From: Actinomycetota bacterium | Lineage (GTDB): Bacteria > Actinomycetota > Actinomycetes > S36-B12 | DNA length: 5,251 nt | NCBI GenBank assembly: GCA_027729865.1 | Contig: JAQCBM010000157.1 | Span: forward strand, 1 to 5,251 | Direction: 5' to 3' | In this document: piece by piece, positions 1 through 5,251 of the stretch | How positions within the stretch are numbered: the first letter of the stretch is position 1 | How the letters are laid out: every line of letters begins with the position of its first letter | The notes under the pieces: model-generated | Seen by the model: the letters and a program-made list of their open reading frames with translations, nothing else | Databases searched by the model: none | Told to the model about the DNA's origin: nothing | Made by a program: the position numbers and the translations under genes

Positions 1-459
1 ACGCCGGAGCACATCCTGACCGACCCGGCCGACGAATTTGTGGAAAATTTCCTGGGTTCCGGCGCAATTTTGAAAACTCTCACGCTGCGACGCGTTAAGG
101 ACATTGAACTCTCGCCTCTCGTGACACTGAAAGAGCCCTTCCAGCGTGATCAGGCGCTCCGCGAAATGGGAGAAGCGAACACGAGCGTGGCCGTACTTCT
201 CGACAGTAACGATCACCCGACTCGCTGGGTCGATGAAAAGGCACTCAATCGCTCGTCGGCTCTCGATCGTGCCGGCAGGCCGATCACCGTCCAGTTGCAG
301 CCTGAAGACACGCTTCAGGACGCGCTCTCCGCGATGCTCACCACTGCATCCGGCATGGCGGTGGTCGTCGACGCGCGGGGACATTACCTCGGAGGCTGCA
401 CCGTTGAAAGCCTGGCGCAGCTACTGATCCAGACCGGTGCGGAGAGTTCATCGTCGTGA
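1..459 (+). CDS. proV: Osmoprotectant (betaine/proline/choline) ABC transporter ATP-binding protein, C-terminal part (5' end outside window)
   Basis: This is the C-terminal 152 residues of a ProV/OpuCA-type ATPase, which energises uptake of compatible solutes at the inner face of the membrane. The frame is open from base 1, and the valine at residue 14 (base 40) is internal, not a start. Residues 1-20 (TPEHILTDPADEFVENFLGS) match the segment that follows the nucleotide-binding domain in this family. Next comes the LKTLTLRRV linker and then two CBS-like repeats, at about residues 38-85 and 95-143; the second contains ITVQLQPEDTLQDALSAM and GMAVVVDARG. Walker A, Walker B and the signature motif lie upstream of the window and cannot be checked. 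In characterised relatives the CBS pair senses ionic strength or binds cyclic di-AMP; that role here is inferred. The stop overlaps the permease start (GTGA), so the two are translationally coupled. The proV name is at family level; opuCA would be equally valid. Confidence 0.9.
   Translation, partial: TPEHILTDPADEFVENFLGSGAILKTLTLRRVKDIELSPLVTLKEPFQRDQALREMGEANTSVAVLLDSNDHPTRWVDEKALNRSSALDRAGRPITVQLQPEDTLQDALSAMLTTASGMAVVVDARGHYLGGCTVESLAQLLIQTGAESSSS
441..446 (+). promoter_or_regulatory. Ribosome binding site of the permease gene
   Basis: GGAGAG lies nine bases before the GTG at 456, inside the 3' end of the ATPase gene. It supports that GTG as the start and shows that the permease is translated from the transporter operon mRNA. 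Confidence 0.6.
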
Positions 460-1238
460 GTACCGCAGTAGCACTCGTCGCTGAGAGCGCCGAAGCGAAG
501 CCAAGTCGCCGTTGGCGAGCGGATTCGCTCGACCTCATAGTGACGCCTGCGCTCTTTCTCATTTTGGCGACGCTCCTGATCGTCGTGTGGAACTACTCGA
601 CTTTCGATCCGACAACAGAGCGAATATTGGAACCTTCGAAGCTCTTCCGCCAATTCCAACAGCAGCTGTATGTGGCGTTCTGGTCGACGGTCTTGGTTGT
701 TGTAGTGGCAGTTCCAATCGGGATCATCGTTACCCGCGAGGGTGTGCCGAGGGTCAAGGACACTTTGGTCAGCATGCTTGGCTTGGGTCAAGCGCTTCCG
801 GCATACGGGTTGATCGTTCTGTTTTTCGTCTGGCTGGGCCAAGGTGCCACGACGGTCATCATCGCTTTGGCCACCTTCGCTCTGCTGCCGGTATTGCGCA
901 ACACGATCGTCGGGCTTGAGCAGGTTGACGCGTCGGTCATCGAGGCCGGTAAAGGCATGGGAATGACCGGCTGGCAGCGGCTCCTGAAGATCGAGTTGCC
1001 GTTGTCAGTCCCGGTCATCATGGCGGGAATTCGAACGGCAACTGTCATCAACGTCGGAATGGCCTCGCTGGCATTCCTCATTGGTGGTGGCGGACTCGGC
1101 GAGACCATCAATGCTGGCCTGAAATTGAATCGACCCACTGCCATCTTCGTTGGTGCAGTCCTCGTTGCGCTGGTCGCTTTGGCCTTCGATTTCATTGGTG
1201 GACTCGCGCAGCGGTATCTGCGGCCGAAGGGCGTCTAG
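456..1238 (+). CDS. Osmoprotectant ABC transporter permease (ProW/OpuCB type)
   Basis: This 260-residue integral membrane subunit forms the channel of a quaternary-amine/proline betaine importer. Hydrophobic segments lie at about residues 26-46, 72-93, 104-127, 131-153, 186-211 and 228-250. The cytoplasmic EAA loop that docks on the ATPase is clear: EAGKGMGMTGWQRLLKIELP spans residues 163-182. After it come PVIMAGIRTATVINVG and the IGGGGLGETI signature (209-218), both typical of ProW/OpuCB/YehW permeases. Length fits the family (roughly 210-280). The GTG start is chosen because it forms a GTGA overlap with the ATPase stop and has a GGAG-type site at good spacing; the first 20 residues are a polar leader. 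No second permease or substrate-binding protein follows, so these must lie upstream of the window or elsewhere. It could be the ProW or the ProZ partner, so no symbol is given. Confidence 0.93.
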   Translation: MSTAVALVAESAEAKPSRRWRADSLDLIVTPALFLILATLLIVVWNYSTFDPTTERILEPSKLFRQFQQQLYVAFWSTVLVVVVAVPIGIIVTREGVPRVKDTLVSMLGLGQALPAYGLIVLFFVWLGQGATTVIIALATFALLPVLRNTIVGLEQVDASVIEAGKGMGMTGWQRLLKIELPLSVPVIMAGIRTATVINVGMASLAFLIGGGGLGETINAGLKLNRPTAIFVGAVLVALVALAFDFIGGLAQRYLRPKGV

Positions 1239-1241
1239 TTC

Positions 1242-1253
1242 TACAGTCGGTAT
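1242..1253 (+). promoter_or_regulatory. Putative leaderless -10 element for the DUF202 pair
   Basis: TACAGT (1242-1247) fits the TANNNT -10 pattern and lies exactly six bases before the GTG start at 1254; no Shine-Dalgarno sequence is present. At this spacing transcription would begin at or next to the start codon, giving a leaderless mRNA of the kind common in actinobacteria. No convincing -35 box is seen. The same arrangement occurs before the GTG at 2733. Confidence 0.4.
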
Positions 1254-1592
1254 GTGACCGAGCCGCATCAGGAAGTTGACTATCGCTTCCTGTTGGCAAA
1301 TGAGCGCACGTTCCTGGCCTGGATGCGCACCGCGCTTGCCCTCATCGCGGGCGGTGTGGCGCTCGATCAGTTCGTAGTTGTTGCGGGTGCACGTGAACTC
1401 GTTGCCTTCTTGGGAATCTTCGCCATTTCGCTCGGGGCGATTGTTGCCGTCCTCGGCATCGTGCAATGGCGTCGCGCTGATCGAGCGATGCGAAGCGGAT
1501 CCCGGATGGATTCCTCATTGACCGTCATGGTCATCGGTGCCTTGCTGACTGTGTTTGCCTTGGCCATCGCCTTGCTGCTCGCCTTCGGTTAG
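1254..1592 (+). CDS. DUF202 (YidH-like) three-helix membrane protein
   Basis: This 112-residue membrane protein belongs to the DUF202/YidH family. The hallmark block is at residues 9-26: DYRFLLANERTFLAWMRT, leading straight into the first helix (about 20-42). Two more helices lie at about 49-71 and 89-111, separated by the basic loop QWRRADRAMRSGSR. The family is also the membrane domain of the yeast VTC polyphosphate polymerase complex (Vtc1), where the ANERTFL motif is shared; the bacterial role is not established and no polyphosphate function can be claimed here. The ATG at 1252 meets a stop immediately, so the GTG at 1254 is the start. It begins 15 bases after the permease stop and overlaps the next gene by one base. 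It may be read through from the transporter operon, but it appears to have its own -10 element. Confidence 0.88.
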   Translation: MTEPHQEVDYRFLLANERTFLAWMRTALALIAGGVALDQFVVVAGARELVAFLGIFAISLGAIVAVLGIVQWRRADRAMRSGSRMDSSLTVMVIGALLTVFALAIALLLAFG

Positions 1593-1894
1593 TGACGACC
1601 ATGAGTGGCGTGCTTTTCGACGACCCGGCTGGGCGCACTCGATTCGCGTGGGCGCGCACCCTCATGGTCACGTTCGTTGCTTCACTGCTTGTCGAACGGC
1701 TGTTCTTCGCTGGTTCACCATGGAGTGTGTTGATTCTCGTTGTGCCGGTCGCAACTATTGGCGCGCTCACTCTCGTCCGGTCGCGCCCATTGCGACGTGA
1801 TCCACGAGGCTTTTCGAAGGTGATCCCGGCCACTGTTGTTGCCTGTGTGATGCTGCTTGCGTTCGCTGCTGCATTCGGAGTTCTCACTCGATAG
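1592..1894 (+). CDS. Second, divergent DUF202-like small membrane protein
   Basis: This 100-residue hydrophobic protein follows the first DUF202 gene with a one-base overlap (TAGTG), so it is probably made by translational coupling. Residues 8-25 (LFDDPAGRTRFAWARTLM) are a degenerate form of the DUF202 core: RTxxAWxRT is kept and the preceding NE is lost. Three helices are seen at about 22-40, 44-63 and 76-98, with a basic loop RSRPLRRDPR at 64-73. Bacteria often carry DUF202 genes as unequal tandem pairs (as in yidH/yidG), which supports the assignment. An alternative start is the ATG at 1601 (residue 4); neither start has a clear Shine-Dalgarno sequence. Function is unknown; a heteromeric complex with its neighbour is inferred. 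Confidence 0.75.
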   Translation: MTTMSGVLFDDPAGRTRFAWARTLMVTFVASLLVERLFFAGSPWSVLILVVPVATIGALTLVRSRPLRRDPRGFSKVIPATVVACVMLLAFAAAFGVLTR

Positions 1895-1909
1895 CGAATT
1901 CGACGTATG

Positions 1910-1982
1910 TGGCCCCGAGAGGATTCGAACCTCCGACACAAGGTTTAGGAAACCTCTGCTCTATCCCCTGAGCTACGGGGCC
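1910..1982 (-). tRNA. tRNA-Arg (anticodon CCT)
   Basis: Read on the minus strand, the 73 bases fold into a full cloverleaf. The acceptor stem is GGCCCCG/CGGGGCC with discriminator A. The D arm is GCTC-AGGGGATA-GAGC. The anticodon stem GAGGT/ACCTT encloses loop TTCCTAA, which gives anticodon CCT. The variable loop is GTGTC, and the T arm is GGAGG-TTCGAAT-CCTCT. It decodes the AGG arginine codon. CCA is not encoded: the base after the discriminator is C, followed by AT. The gene is convergent with the DUF202 pair, with only 15 bases between, and no hairpin terminator is visible after it. Confidence 0.96.
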
Positions 1983-1993
1983 GTAAGCCGATC

Positions 1994-1999
1994 AATCTA
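1994..1999 (-). promoter_or_regulatory. Possible -10 element of the tRNA-Arg gene
   Basis: On the minus strand TAGATT lies 11 bases before an intervening G-start of the tRNA, in the 39-base gap between the nitroreductase stop and the tRNA. The -35 region is poor (TCGTCA, 16 bases upstream). The alternative is co-transcription from the nitroreductase. Confidence 0.25.
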
Positions 2000-2021
2000 C
2001 CGGCAGCACTTGCGATGACGA

Positions 2022-2681
2022 CTAGGTGGGAAAGCGGATGAGCGCAGACGCAAGTGGCTTGCGTATTAGGTCGGGCACTTCACAGTCGTCGGCGGGATAG
2101 CCCACGGGGAAAAGGATGTATGGACGCTCGGTTTGGGGGCGCTCGAATATGTCCATCAAGAAGCCCATCGGATTGGGAGTGTGGGTGAGAGTGGCCAGTC
2201 CCATGGTGTGGAGAGCCGTGATGAACAGCCCACAGGCGATACCCACCGACTCGTTGACGTAGTAGTTCTTTCGAAGGCTGCCGTCCAGCATCAGGGTCGA
2301 TTTCTGCGCGAATGCAACAACGATCCAGGGCACGGTCTCGAGGTACGACTTATCAGCACTTGTGCCCAGCGGGGCTATCGCTTGCCGCCACGCGTCGGGC
2401 AAGCGACCACCTTCGTAGTTCTCGCGCTCCTCGGCCTCGGCTGCCAGCCGGATTCGGTGCTTTGTCTCGGGGTCCTCCGTCGCGACGAAAGTCCACGGTT
2501 GTTGATGCGCGCCCGACGGTGCTGTATTCGCGGTGGCAACTGCGATCTCAATTGCTTCCGCAGGAACTGGCGCATCGCTGAACATACGCACGCTGCGACG
2601 AGCATCCATATGCGAGAGGAATCGCCGGCCTCGTGCGAGCCCCTCATCGATAGGTAGCCGTTCGGGCTCGTAGCGGGTCAC
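2022..2681 (-). CDS. Iodotyrosine deiodinase-like FMN nitroreductase
   Basis: This 219-residue flavoprotein belongs to the nitroreductase superfamily. FMN-contact motifs are RRSVR (28-32), TAPSGAHQQPW (53-63), the NESVGIACG helix (143-151), LTHTPNPMGF (165-174) and FPVGYP (191-196). The overall pattern and the ending VPDLIRKPL match the iodotyrosine deiodinase (IYD) branch more than the NfsB or BluB branches. The three lid residues of human IYD (Glu157, Tyr161, Lys182), which bind the zwitterion of a halotyrosine, align by hand with E85, Y89 and K111. Reductive dehalogenation of halotyrosines or a related aromatic substrate is therefore possible but unproven. The GTG at 2681 is chosen because VTRYEPERLP starts where family members start. 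The frame stays open to 3113, but that extension lies antisense to the next gene and has no family resemblance. It has no N-terminal membrane anchor (animal IYD has one), so it should be cytosolic. No Shine-Dalgarno site is seen. Confidence 0.9.
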   Translation of the reverse strand: MTRYEPERLPIDEGLARGRRFLSHMDARRSVRMFSDAPVPAEAIEIAVATANTAPSGAHQQPWTFVATEDPETKHRIRLAAEAEERENYEGGRLPDAWRQAIAPLGTSADKSYLETVPWIVVAFAQKSTLMLDGSLRKNYYVNESVGIACGLFITALHTMGLATLTHTPNPMGFLMDIFERPQTERPYILFPVGYPADDCEVPDLIRKPLASALIRFPT

Positions 2682-2720
2682 TGCGGAATGCTGGCACAGG
2701 CGGCATGGAGCCTGGGACGG

Positions 2721-2732
2721 TAACGTCGGAAT
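2721..2732 (+). promoter_or_regulatory. Putative leaderless -10 element of the FAD-linked oxidase gene
   Basis: TAACGT (2721-2726) fits TANNNT and ends six bases before the GTG at 2733, with no Shine-Dalgarno sequence. Spacing and flanking bases closely match the element at 1242. It lies in the 51-base divergent gap (2682-2732), which must also hold the nitroreductase promoter; no clear element is seen for that gene. Confidence 0.4.
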
Positions 2733-4112
2733 GTGACACCCGAAGATGCCGTTCTCGCAGCGTGCGGTGGCGCGCTCGCGGATGATGACGTCGTCACCGA
2801 TCCGGATCGACTGCCCACCTATCAGCGCGATCGCTCGACTGGCTCGCCTGCGGGGGAGCCATTCGCGGTCGTGTTTCCGCGAACCACCGAGCAGGTGTCG
2901 GCAGTGCTCGCCGCGGCCCACGAGCACCGAGTTCCGGTGGTCCCGAGAGGAGCGGGTTCGGGTCTGTCTGGCGGTTCCAACGCGATTGATGGCTCTCTCG
3001 TGGTTTGCGTGGAGAAGATGCGCGACGTTCTGCTGGTCGATGAAGGCAATGGTTACGTGGAGACCCAGCCAGGGATCTACAACACCGAACTTCGGGAGCA
3101 CGTAGCTCAGCACGGATTGTGGTACGCACCTGATCCAGCGTCCAAGGACTTCTGTTCGATCGGGGGCAACGTCAACACCAATGCCGGTGGGCTGTGCTGC
3201 GTGAAGTACGGCGTCACACGCGATGCCGTTCTCGGCCTTGAAGTTGTGCTCGCCGACGGTCGAATCACGCGGATGGGCCGCAAGACCATCAAGGGTGTAG
3301 CGGGCTACGACCTCACGGGTCTGATGGTCGGCAGTGAAGGGACCTTGGGAATCGTGACGATGGCGCGTTTGCGTCTGGGTCCTATTCCACCGACCCCCGC
3401 AACGGTCGTTGCAGTGTTCTCCGACATTGGTGATGCGGGCCGAGCGGTGAGTTCGATCATGAACGAGCTGCGTCCCAGCATGCTGGAGTTGATGGATAAC
3501 GCGTCGATCACCGCGGTCGAGGAATGGCGATCTATGGGTTTGGATACCTCGGCAGGTGCGTTACTCATTGGTCAGTTTGATTCGCCCGGTGCTGCGAGCG
3601 ATGCGCGCAGACTCGGTGAACTCTGTGAAGCGGCCGGTGCTTCGGAGACCTTCGTCTCTGAAGATCCCGAGGAAGCAGAGATGCTCGTCGCGGCCCGCCG
3701 GATGGTGATCCCGGCGCTTGAGTCAGCGGGGGATTGGCTGCTTGACGATGTTGCAGTTCCGCGAACCAGGCTTGCAGACACCATGGTGCAGATCCAGGAG
3801 GTGGCAGCGCGCCACGAAGTTCGTATCGCCACCTTCGGTCATGCAGGTGATGGCAATCTGCACCCCACCATTGTCACGCCGCGCGGAGATGCGGATGCTG
3901 CTGCACGAGCGCTGGTGGCATTCGACGAAATCCTTGATGTGGCTCTCGCCAACGAAGGCACGATCACCGGGGAACACGGCGTGGGCTCGCTGAAGCGCGA
4001 AGCCCTCGCGAAGGAACTCGACGACGTTCAGATCGACCTGCACACGCGGATCAAAGATGCTCTTGATCCGCACGGGATTCTTAACCCCGGGAAGGCGATC
4101 CCCCGCTGGTAG
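2733..4112 (+). CDS. glcD: FAD-linked oxidase, glycolate oxidase GlcD / D-lactate dehydrogenase type
   Basis: This 459-residue flavoenzyme of the GlcD family oxidises a 2-hydroxy acid (glycolate, D-lactate or similar) to the 2-oxo acid. The PCMH-type FAD domain covers about residues 40-218, with PRGAGSGLSGG (71-81), the PDPASKDFCSIGGNVNTNAG stretch (134-153) and GSEGTLGIVT (200-209). The FAD-oxidase C-terminal domain covers about 220-456. It carries the metal and substrate motifs FGHAGDGNLHP (368-378) and TGEHGVGSLKR (412-422), then HGILNPGK (447-454). Length is normal for the family (about 450-500). The start is the GTG at 2733, because the ATG at 2731 is followed at once by a stop. No GlcE or GlcF iron-sulfur partner is adjacent; stand-alone GlcD-like proteins are common in actinobacteria, so the exact substrate and electron acceptor are unknown. 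It diverges from the nitroreductase, and its 3' end overlaps the exporter gene. Confidence 0.92.
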   Translation: MTPEDAVLAACGGALADDDVVTDPDRLPTYQRDRSTGSPAGEPFAVVFPRTTEQVSAVLAAAHEHRVPVVPRGAGSGLSGGSNAIDGSLVVCVEKMRDVLLVDEGNGYVETQPGIYNTELREHVAQHGLWYAPDPASKDFCSIGGNVNTNAGGLCCVKYGVTRDAVLGLEVVLADGRITRMGRKTIKGVAGYDLTGLMVGSEGTLGIVTMARLRLGPIPPTPATVVAVFSDIGDAGRAVSSIMNELRPSMLELMDNASITAVEEWRSMGLDTSAGALLIGQFDSPGAASDARRLGELCEAAGASETFVSEDPEEAEMLVAARRMVIPALESAGDWLLDDVAVPRTRLADTMVQIQEVAARHEVRIATFGHAGDGNLHPTIVTPRGDADAAARALVAFDEILDVALANEGTITGEHGVGSLKREALAKELDDVQIDLHTRIKDALDPHGILNPGKAIPRW

Positions 4113-5091
4113 ATCCCCCGCTGGAAGCCGAATCATCAGCCTGAAGGGCTATTTCGGGTTCGTCAAAGTCTGCGATCGATTCCTTCACCGGTCGACGGAT
4201 TATCCAGGTGAAGAAGGCGATTACGGCGAGGATCCCGCCGATCACCTCAACCGCTTGCAGTGTTCCCTGGCTCGCGAAGTCAATGAGCGTGCCCCCGATC
4301 TGCTGGCTGAGGATGAACACCGCCATCACCAGTACGAACCAACCGAATGCCTTGCGCAGCAGATCTGGATGGATCTTGCCGACCACTCGGCTTCCCACAA
4401 GCGCGCCGATGACCGCCATGCCGGTGACGATCAAGGTCACGGGCCAGATACTCGCGCCATCGGCCAAGGTTGTGGTGGCGGGGTTGATGGACACGAGTGA
4501 ATCTCCACCGAACTTGAGTGCGTAGCCAAAGAAGCCGGCGAAGGACTTCATCGCGACCACGAGCAGGCTCGTCGCCACCGCGTTAGGCATGGGTATACCG
4601 CCAAGCAGCGCAAGTGCGGGAACAACGAGGAAGCCACCACCGGCGCCGACGAGTCCGGTGACCAAACCAACGATCAGACCGTCAAGGATGATCCGGAAAA
4701 TCGGCAGACCTTTGTGGGGACCGTGACCTTTGACCTGCTTGCGACCACGGATCATGGCAACTGCAGTGACCCCCATCATGATGGAGAAAGCTGCAAGGAG
4801 TAGCGCGCCGGGAAGCAGTGCGCCGATCTGCCCACCGATGAAGGCTCCCACCATGCCAGCGGCGCCGAAGATCAGTCCCGTCTTCCAGCGCACGCGACCA
4901 GCTCGGGCATGCGCGATCAGGCCGAAGACTGATGTGACTGCAACAACGAACAAGCTCGCAGTGATGGCCTGCTTGGCATCGAAGCCCACCACATAGACCA
5001 GTAGCGGTGTGGTGAGGATGGAGCCGCCGCCGCCGAGGAGGCCGACGGCGGCACCGATGAACAGCGCCAGGGCTGCGGCGAGGATGACCAT
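4081..5091 (-). CDS. TauE/SafE (TSUP) family anion exporter
   Basis: This 336-residue polytopic membrane protein of the sulfite exporter TauE/SafE family moves small anions (sulfite, sulfoacetate or other organic acids in studied members) across the membrane. The two family repeats are clear: GAAVGLLGGGGSILTTPLL (13-31) with AITASL, and GLVTGLVGAGGGFLVVPAL (142-160) with AVATSLL. Hydrophobic segments follow each repeat, and there is a basic cytoplasmic loop at about 115-130. It is longer than the usual 250-300 residues because of a final helix at about 281-298 and a polar tail (299-336) rich in acidic residues and then Ser/Gly. The ATG start at 5091 has a good Shine-Dalgarno sequence. It lies 18 bases downstream of the GntR regulator gene on the same strand, so it is probably its target. 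The substrate cannot be read from the sequence. Confidence 0.92.
   Translation of the reverse strand: MVILAAALALFIGAAVGLLGGGGSILTTPLLVYVVGFDAKQAITASLFVVAVTSVFGLIAHARAGRVRWKTGLIFGAAGMVGAFIGGQIGALLPGALLLAAFSIMMGVTAVAMIRGRKQVKGHGPHKGLPIFRIILDGLIVGLVTGLVGAGGGFLVVPALALLGGIPMPNAVATSLLVVAMKSFAGFFGYALKFGGDSLVSINPATTTLADGASIWPVTLIVTGMAVIGALVGSRVVGKIHPDLLRKAFGWFVLVMAVFILSQQIGGTLIDFASQGTLQAVEVIGGILAVIAFFTWIIRRPVKESIADFDEPEIALQADDSASSGGSTSGGSPSRG
4097..4126. repeat. 15-base tandem duplication in the convergent gene overlap
   Basis: Two adjacent units, 4097-4111 and 4112-4126, share 14 of 15 bases (GATCCCCCGCTGG, then TA or AA). The first unit holds the last codons of the oxidase gene; its stop codon TAG (4110-4112) spans the junction. 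On the other strand the two units encode the repeated SGGS-type pentapeptides near the exporter C terminus. Confidence 0.85.
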
Positions 5092-5096
5092 TGCTT

Positions 5097-5101
5097 CTCC
5101 C
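5097..5101 (-). promoter_or_regulatory. Ribosome binding site of the TauE/SafE gene
   Basis: On the minus strand GGGAG lies five bases before the ATG at 5091, within the short gap after the GntR stop. It supports that start and translation from a shared mRNA. Confidence 0.75.
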
Positions 5102-5109
5102 GAGACTTC

Positions 5110-5251
5110 CTAGTGTTTGGTTTCCGTCATGGGTGTGATGCTTGATGCACCGGGGCGCCATTCGGCTTCGAAACTGAATCGATCACCCCGGATGTAGGTC
5201 TCGCGCCATTCGACGGGTACGTCATTGGCGTACGCGGTGCGCTCTATGTAC
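5110..5251 (-). CDS. GntR-family transcriptional regulator, C-terminal fragment (HutC/UTRA type; 5' end outside window)
   Basis: The last 46 residues of a gene entering from the right edge are readable on the minus strand, ending at TAG (5112-5110). RTAYANDVPVEWRETYIRGD followed by RFSFEAEW matches the end of the UTRA effector-binding domain of HutC-type GntR regulators, whose usual pattern is a tyrosine, then PVEW, then a YxRGDR strand. The N-terminal winged-helix DNA-binding domain is outside the window. A short polar tail follows the domain. The 18-base gap to the exporter implies a bicistronic unit in which the regulator responds to a ligand, perhaps the exported anion or a precursor. UTRA ligands in known members include sugar phosphates, histidine-pathway acids and fatty acids, so the ligand cannot be predicted. 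Confidence 0.8.
   Translation of the reverse strand, partial: YIERTAYANDVPVEWRETYIRGDRFSFEAEWRPGASSITPMTETKH

Noticed and set aside
384..842. Long minus-strand open frame opposite the ATPase and permease genes
   Set aside because: Its translation is low in hydrophobic pattern and rich in Arg, His and Asp as expected for an antisense shadow; the + strand genes have clear family motifs.
1005..1466. Minus-strand open frame spanning the permease/DUF202 junction
   Set aside because: It crosses two convincing + strand genes and has no recognisable domain or ribosome site.
1895..1902. CGAATTCG palindrome between the second DUF202 gene and the tRNA as a terminator
   Set aside because: The palindrome is only eight bases, has no loop and is not followed by a T-run on either strand.
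1910..1982. tRNA-Arg as an integration (att) site for a mobile element
   Set aside because: No integrase gene and no second copy of the tRNA 3' end were seen in the window.
2682..3113. Open upstream extension of the nitroreductase frame on the minus strand
   Set aside because: It is antisense to well-conserved codons of the GlcD-like gene, shows no family similarity, and the GTG at 2681 already gives a family-length protein.
4057..4500. Plus-strand open frame opposite the exporter gene
   Set aside because: It lies antisense to the TauE/SafE coding sequence, whose membrane repeats and ribosome site are clear; the translation is a polar, motif-free shadow.

Overview
The window looks like chromosomal DNA from an actinobacterium or a relative. 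G+C is about 55-60% judged by eye on sampled lines. Five of the six complete or startable genes begin with GTG, and two of them have no Shine-Dalgarno sequence but carry a -10-like hexamer just before the start codon. The tRNA gene does not encode CCA. The taxon is an inference; no marker gene is present. Coding density is very high and no gene-free stretch exceeds about 60 bases.

Layout. On the + strand from base 1 to 1238 are the 3' end of an osmoprotectant (betaine/proline/choline type) ABC transporter ATPase with a tandem CBS tail, and the matching ProW/OpuCB-type permease, joined by a GTGA overlap. A pair of small three-helix DUF202 (YidH-like) membrane proteins follows at 1254-1894, joined by a one-base stop/start overlap. 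A minus-strand tRNA-Arg(CCT) lies at 1910-1982. Upstream of it on the same strand is a flavin nitroreductase of the iodotyrosine-deiodinase-like branch (2022-2681). It diverges across 51 bases from a GlcD-type FAD-linked oxidase (2733-4112). The oxidase converges on, and overlaps by 32 bases, a TauE/SafE (TSUP) anion exporter (4081-5091, minus strand). The exporter lies 18 bases downstream of the truncated 3' end of a GntR-family regulator (5110-5251, minus strand).

How they work together. The transporter pair is one operon whose binding protein, and any second permease, must lie outside the window. The DUF202 pair probably has its own leaderless promoter. The GntR gene and exporter form a two-gene unit, so the regulator probably controls export of a small organic or sulfur-containing anion. 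The nitroreductase and oxidase are divergent flavoproteins, but nothing in the sequence proves a shared pathway.

I found no phage, transposon, CRISPR or defence system. The points most worth a second look are the conserved deiodinase lid residues in the nitroreductase, the matched leaderless start sites, and a 15-base tandem duplication in the convergent gene overlap.
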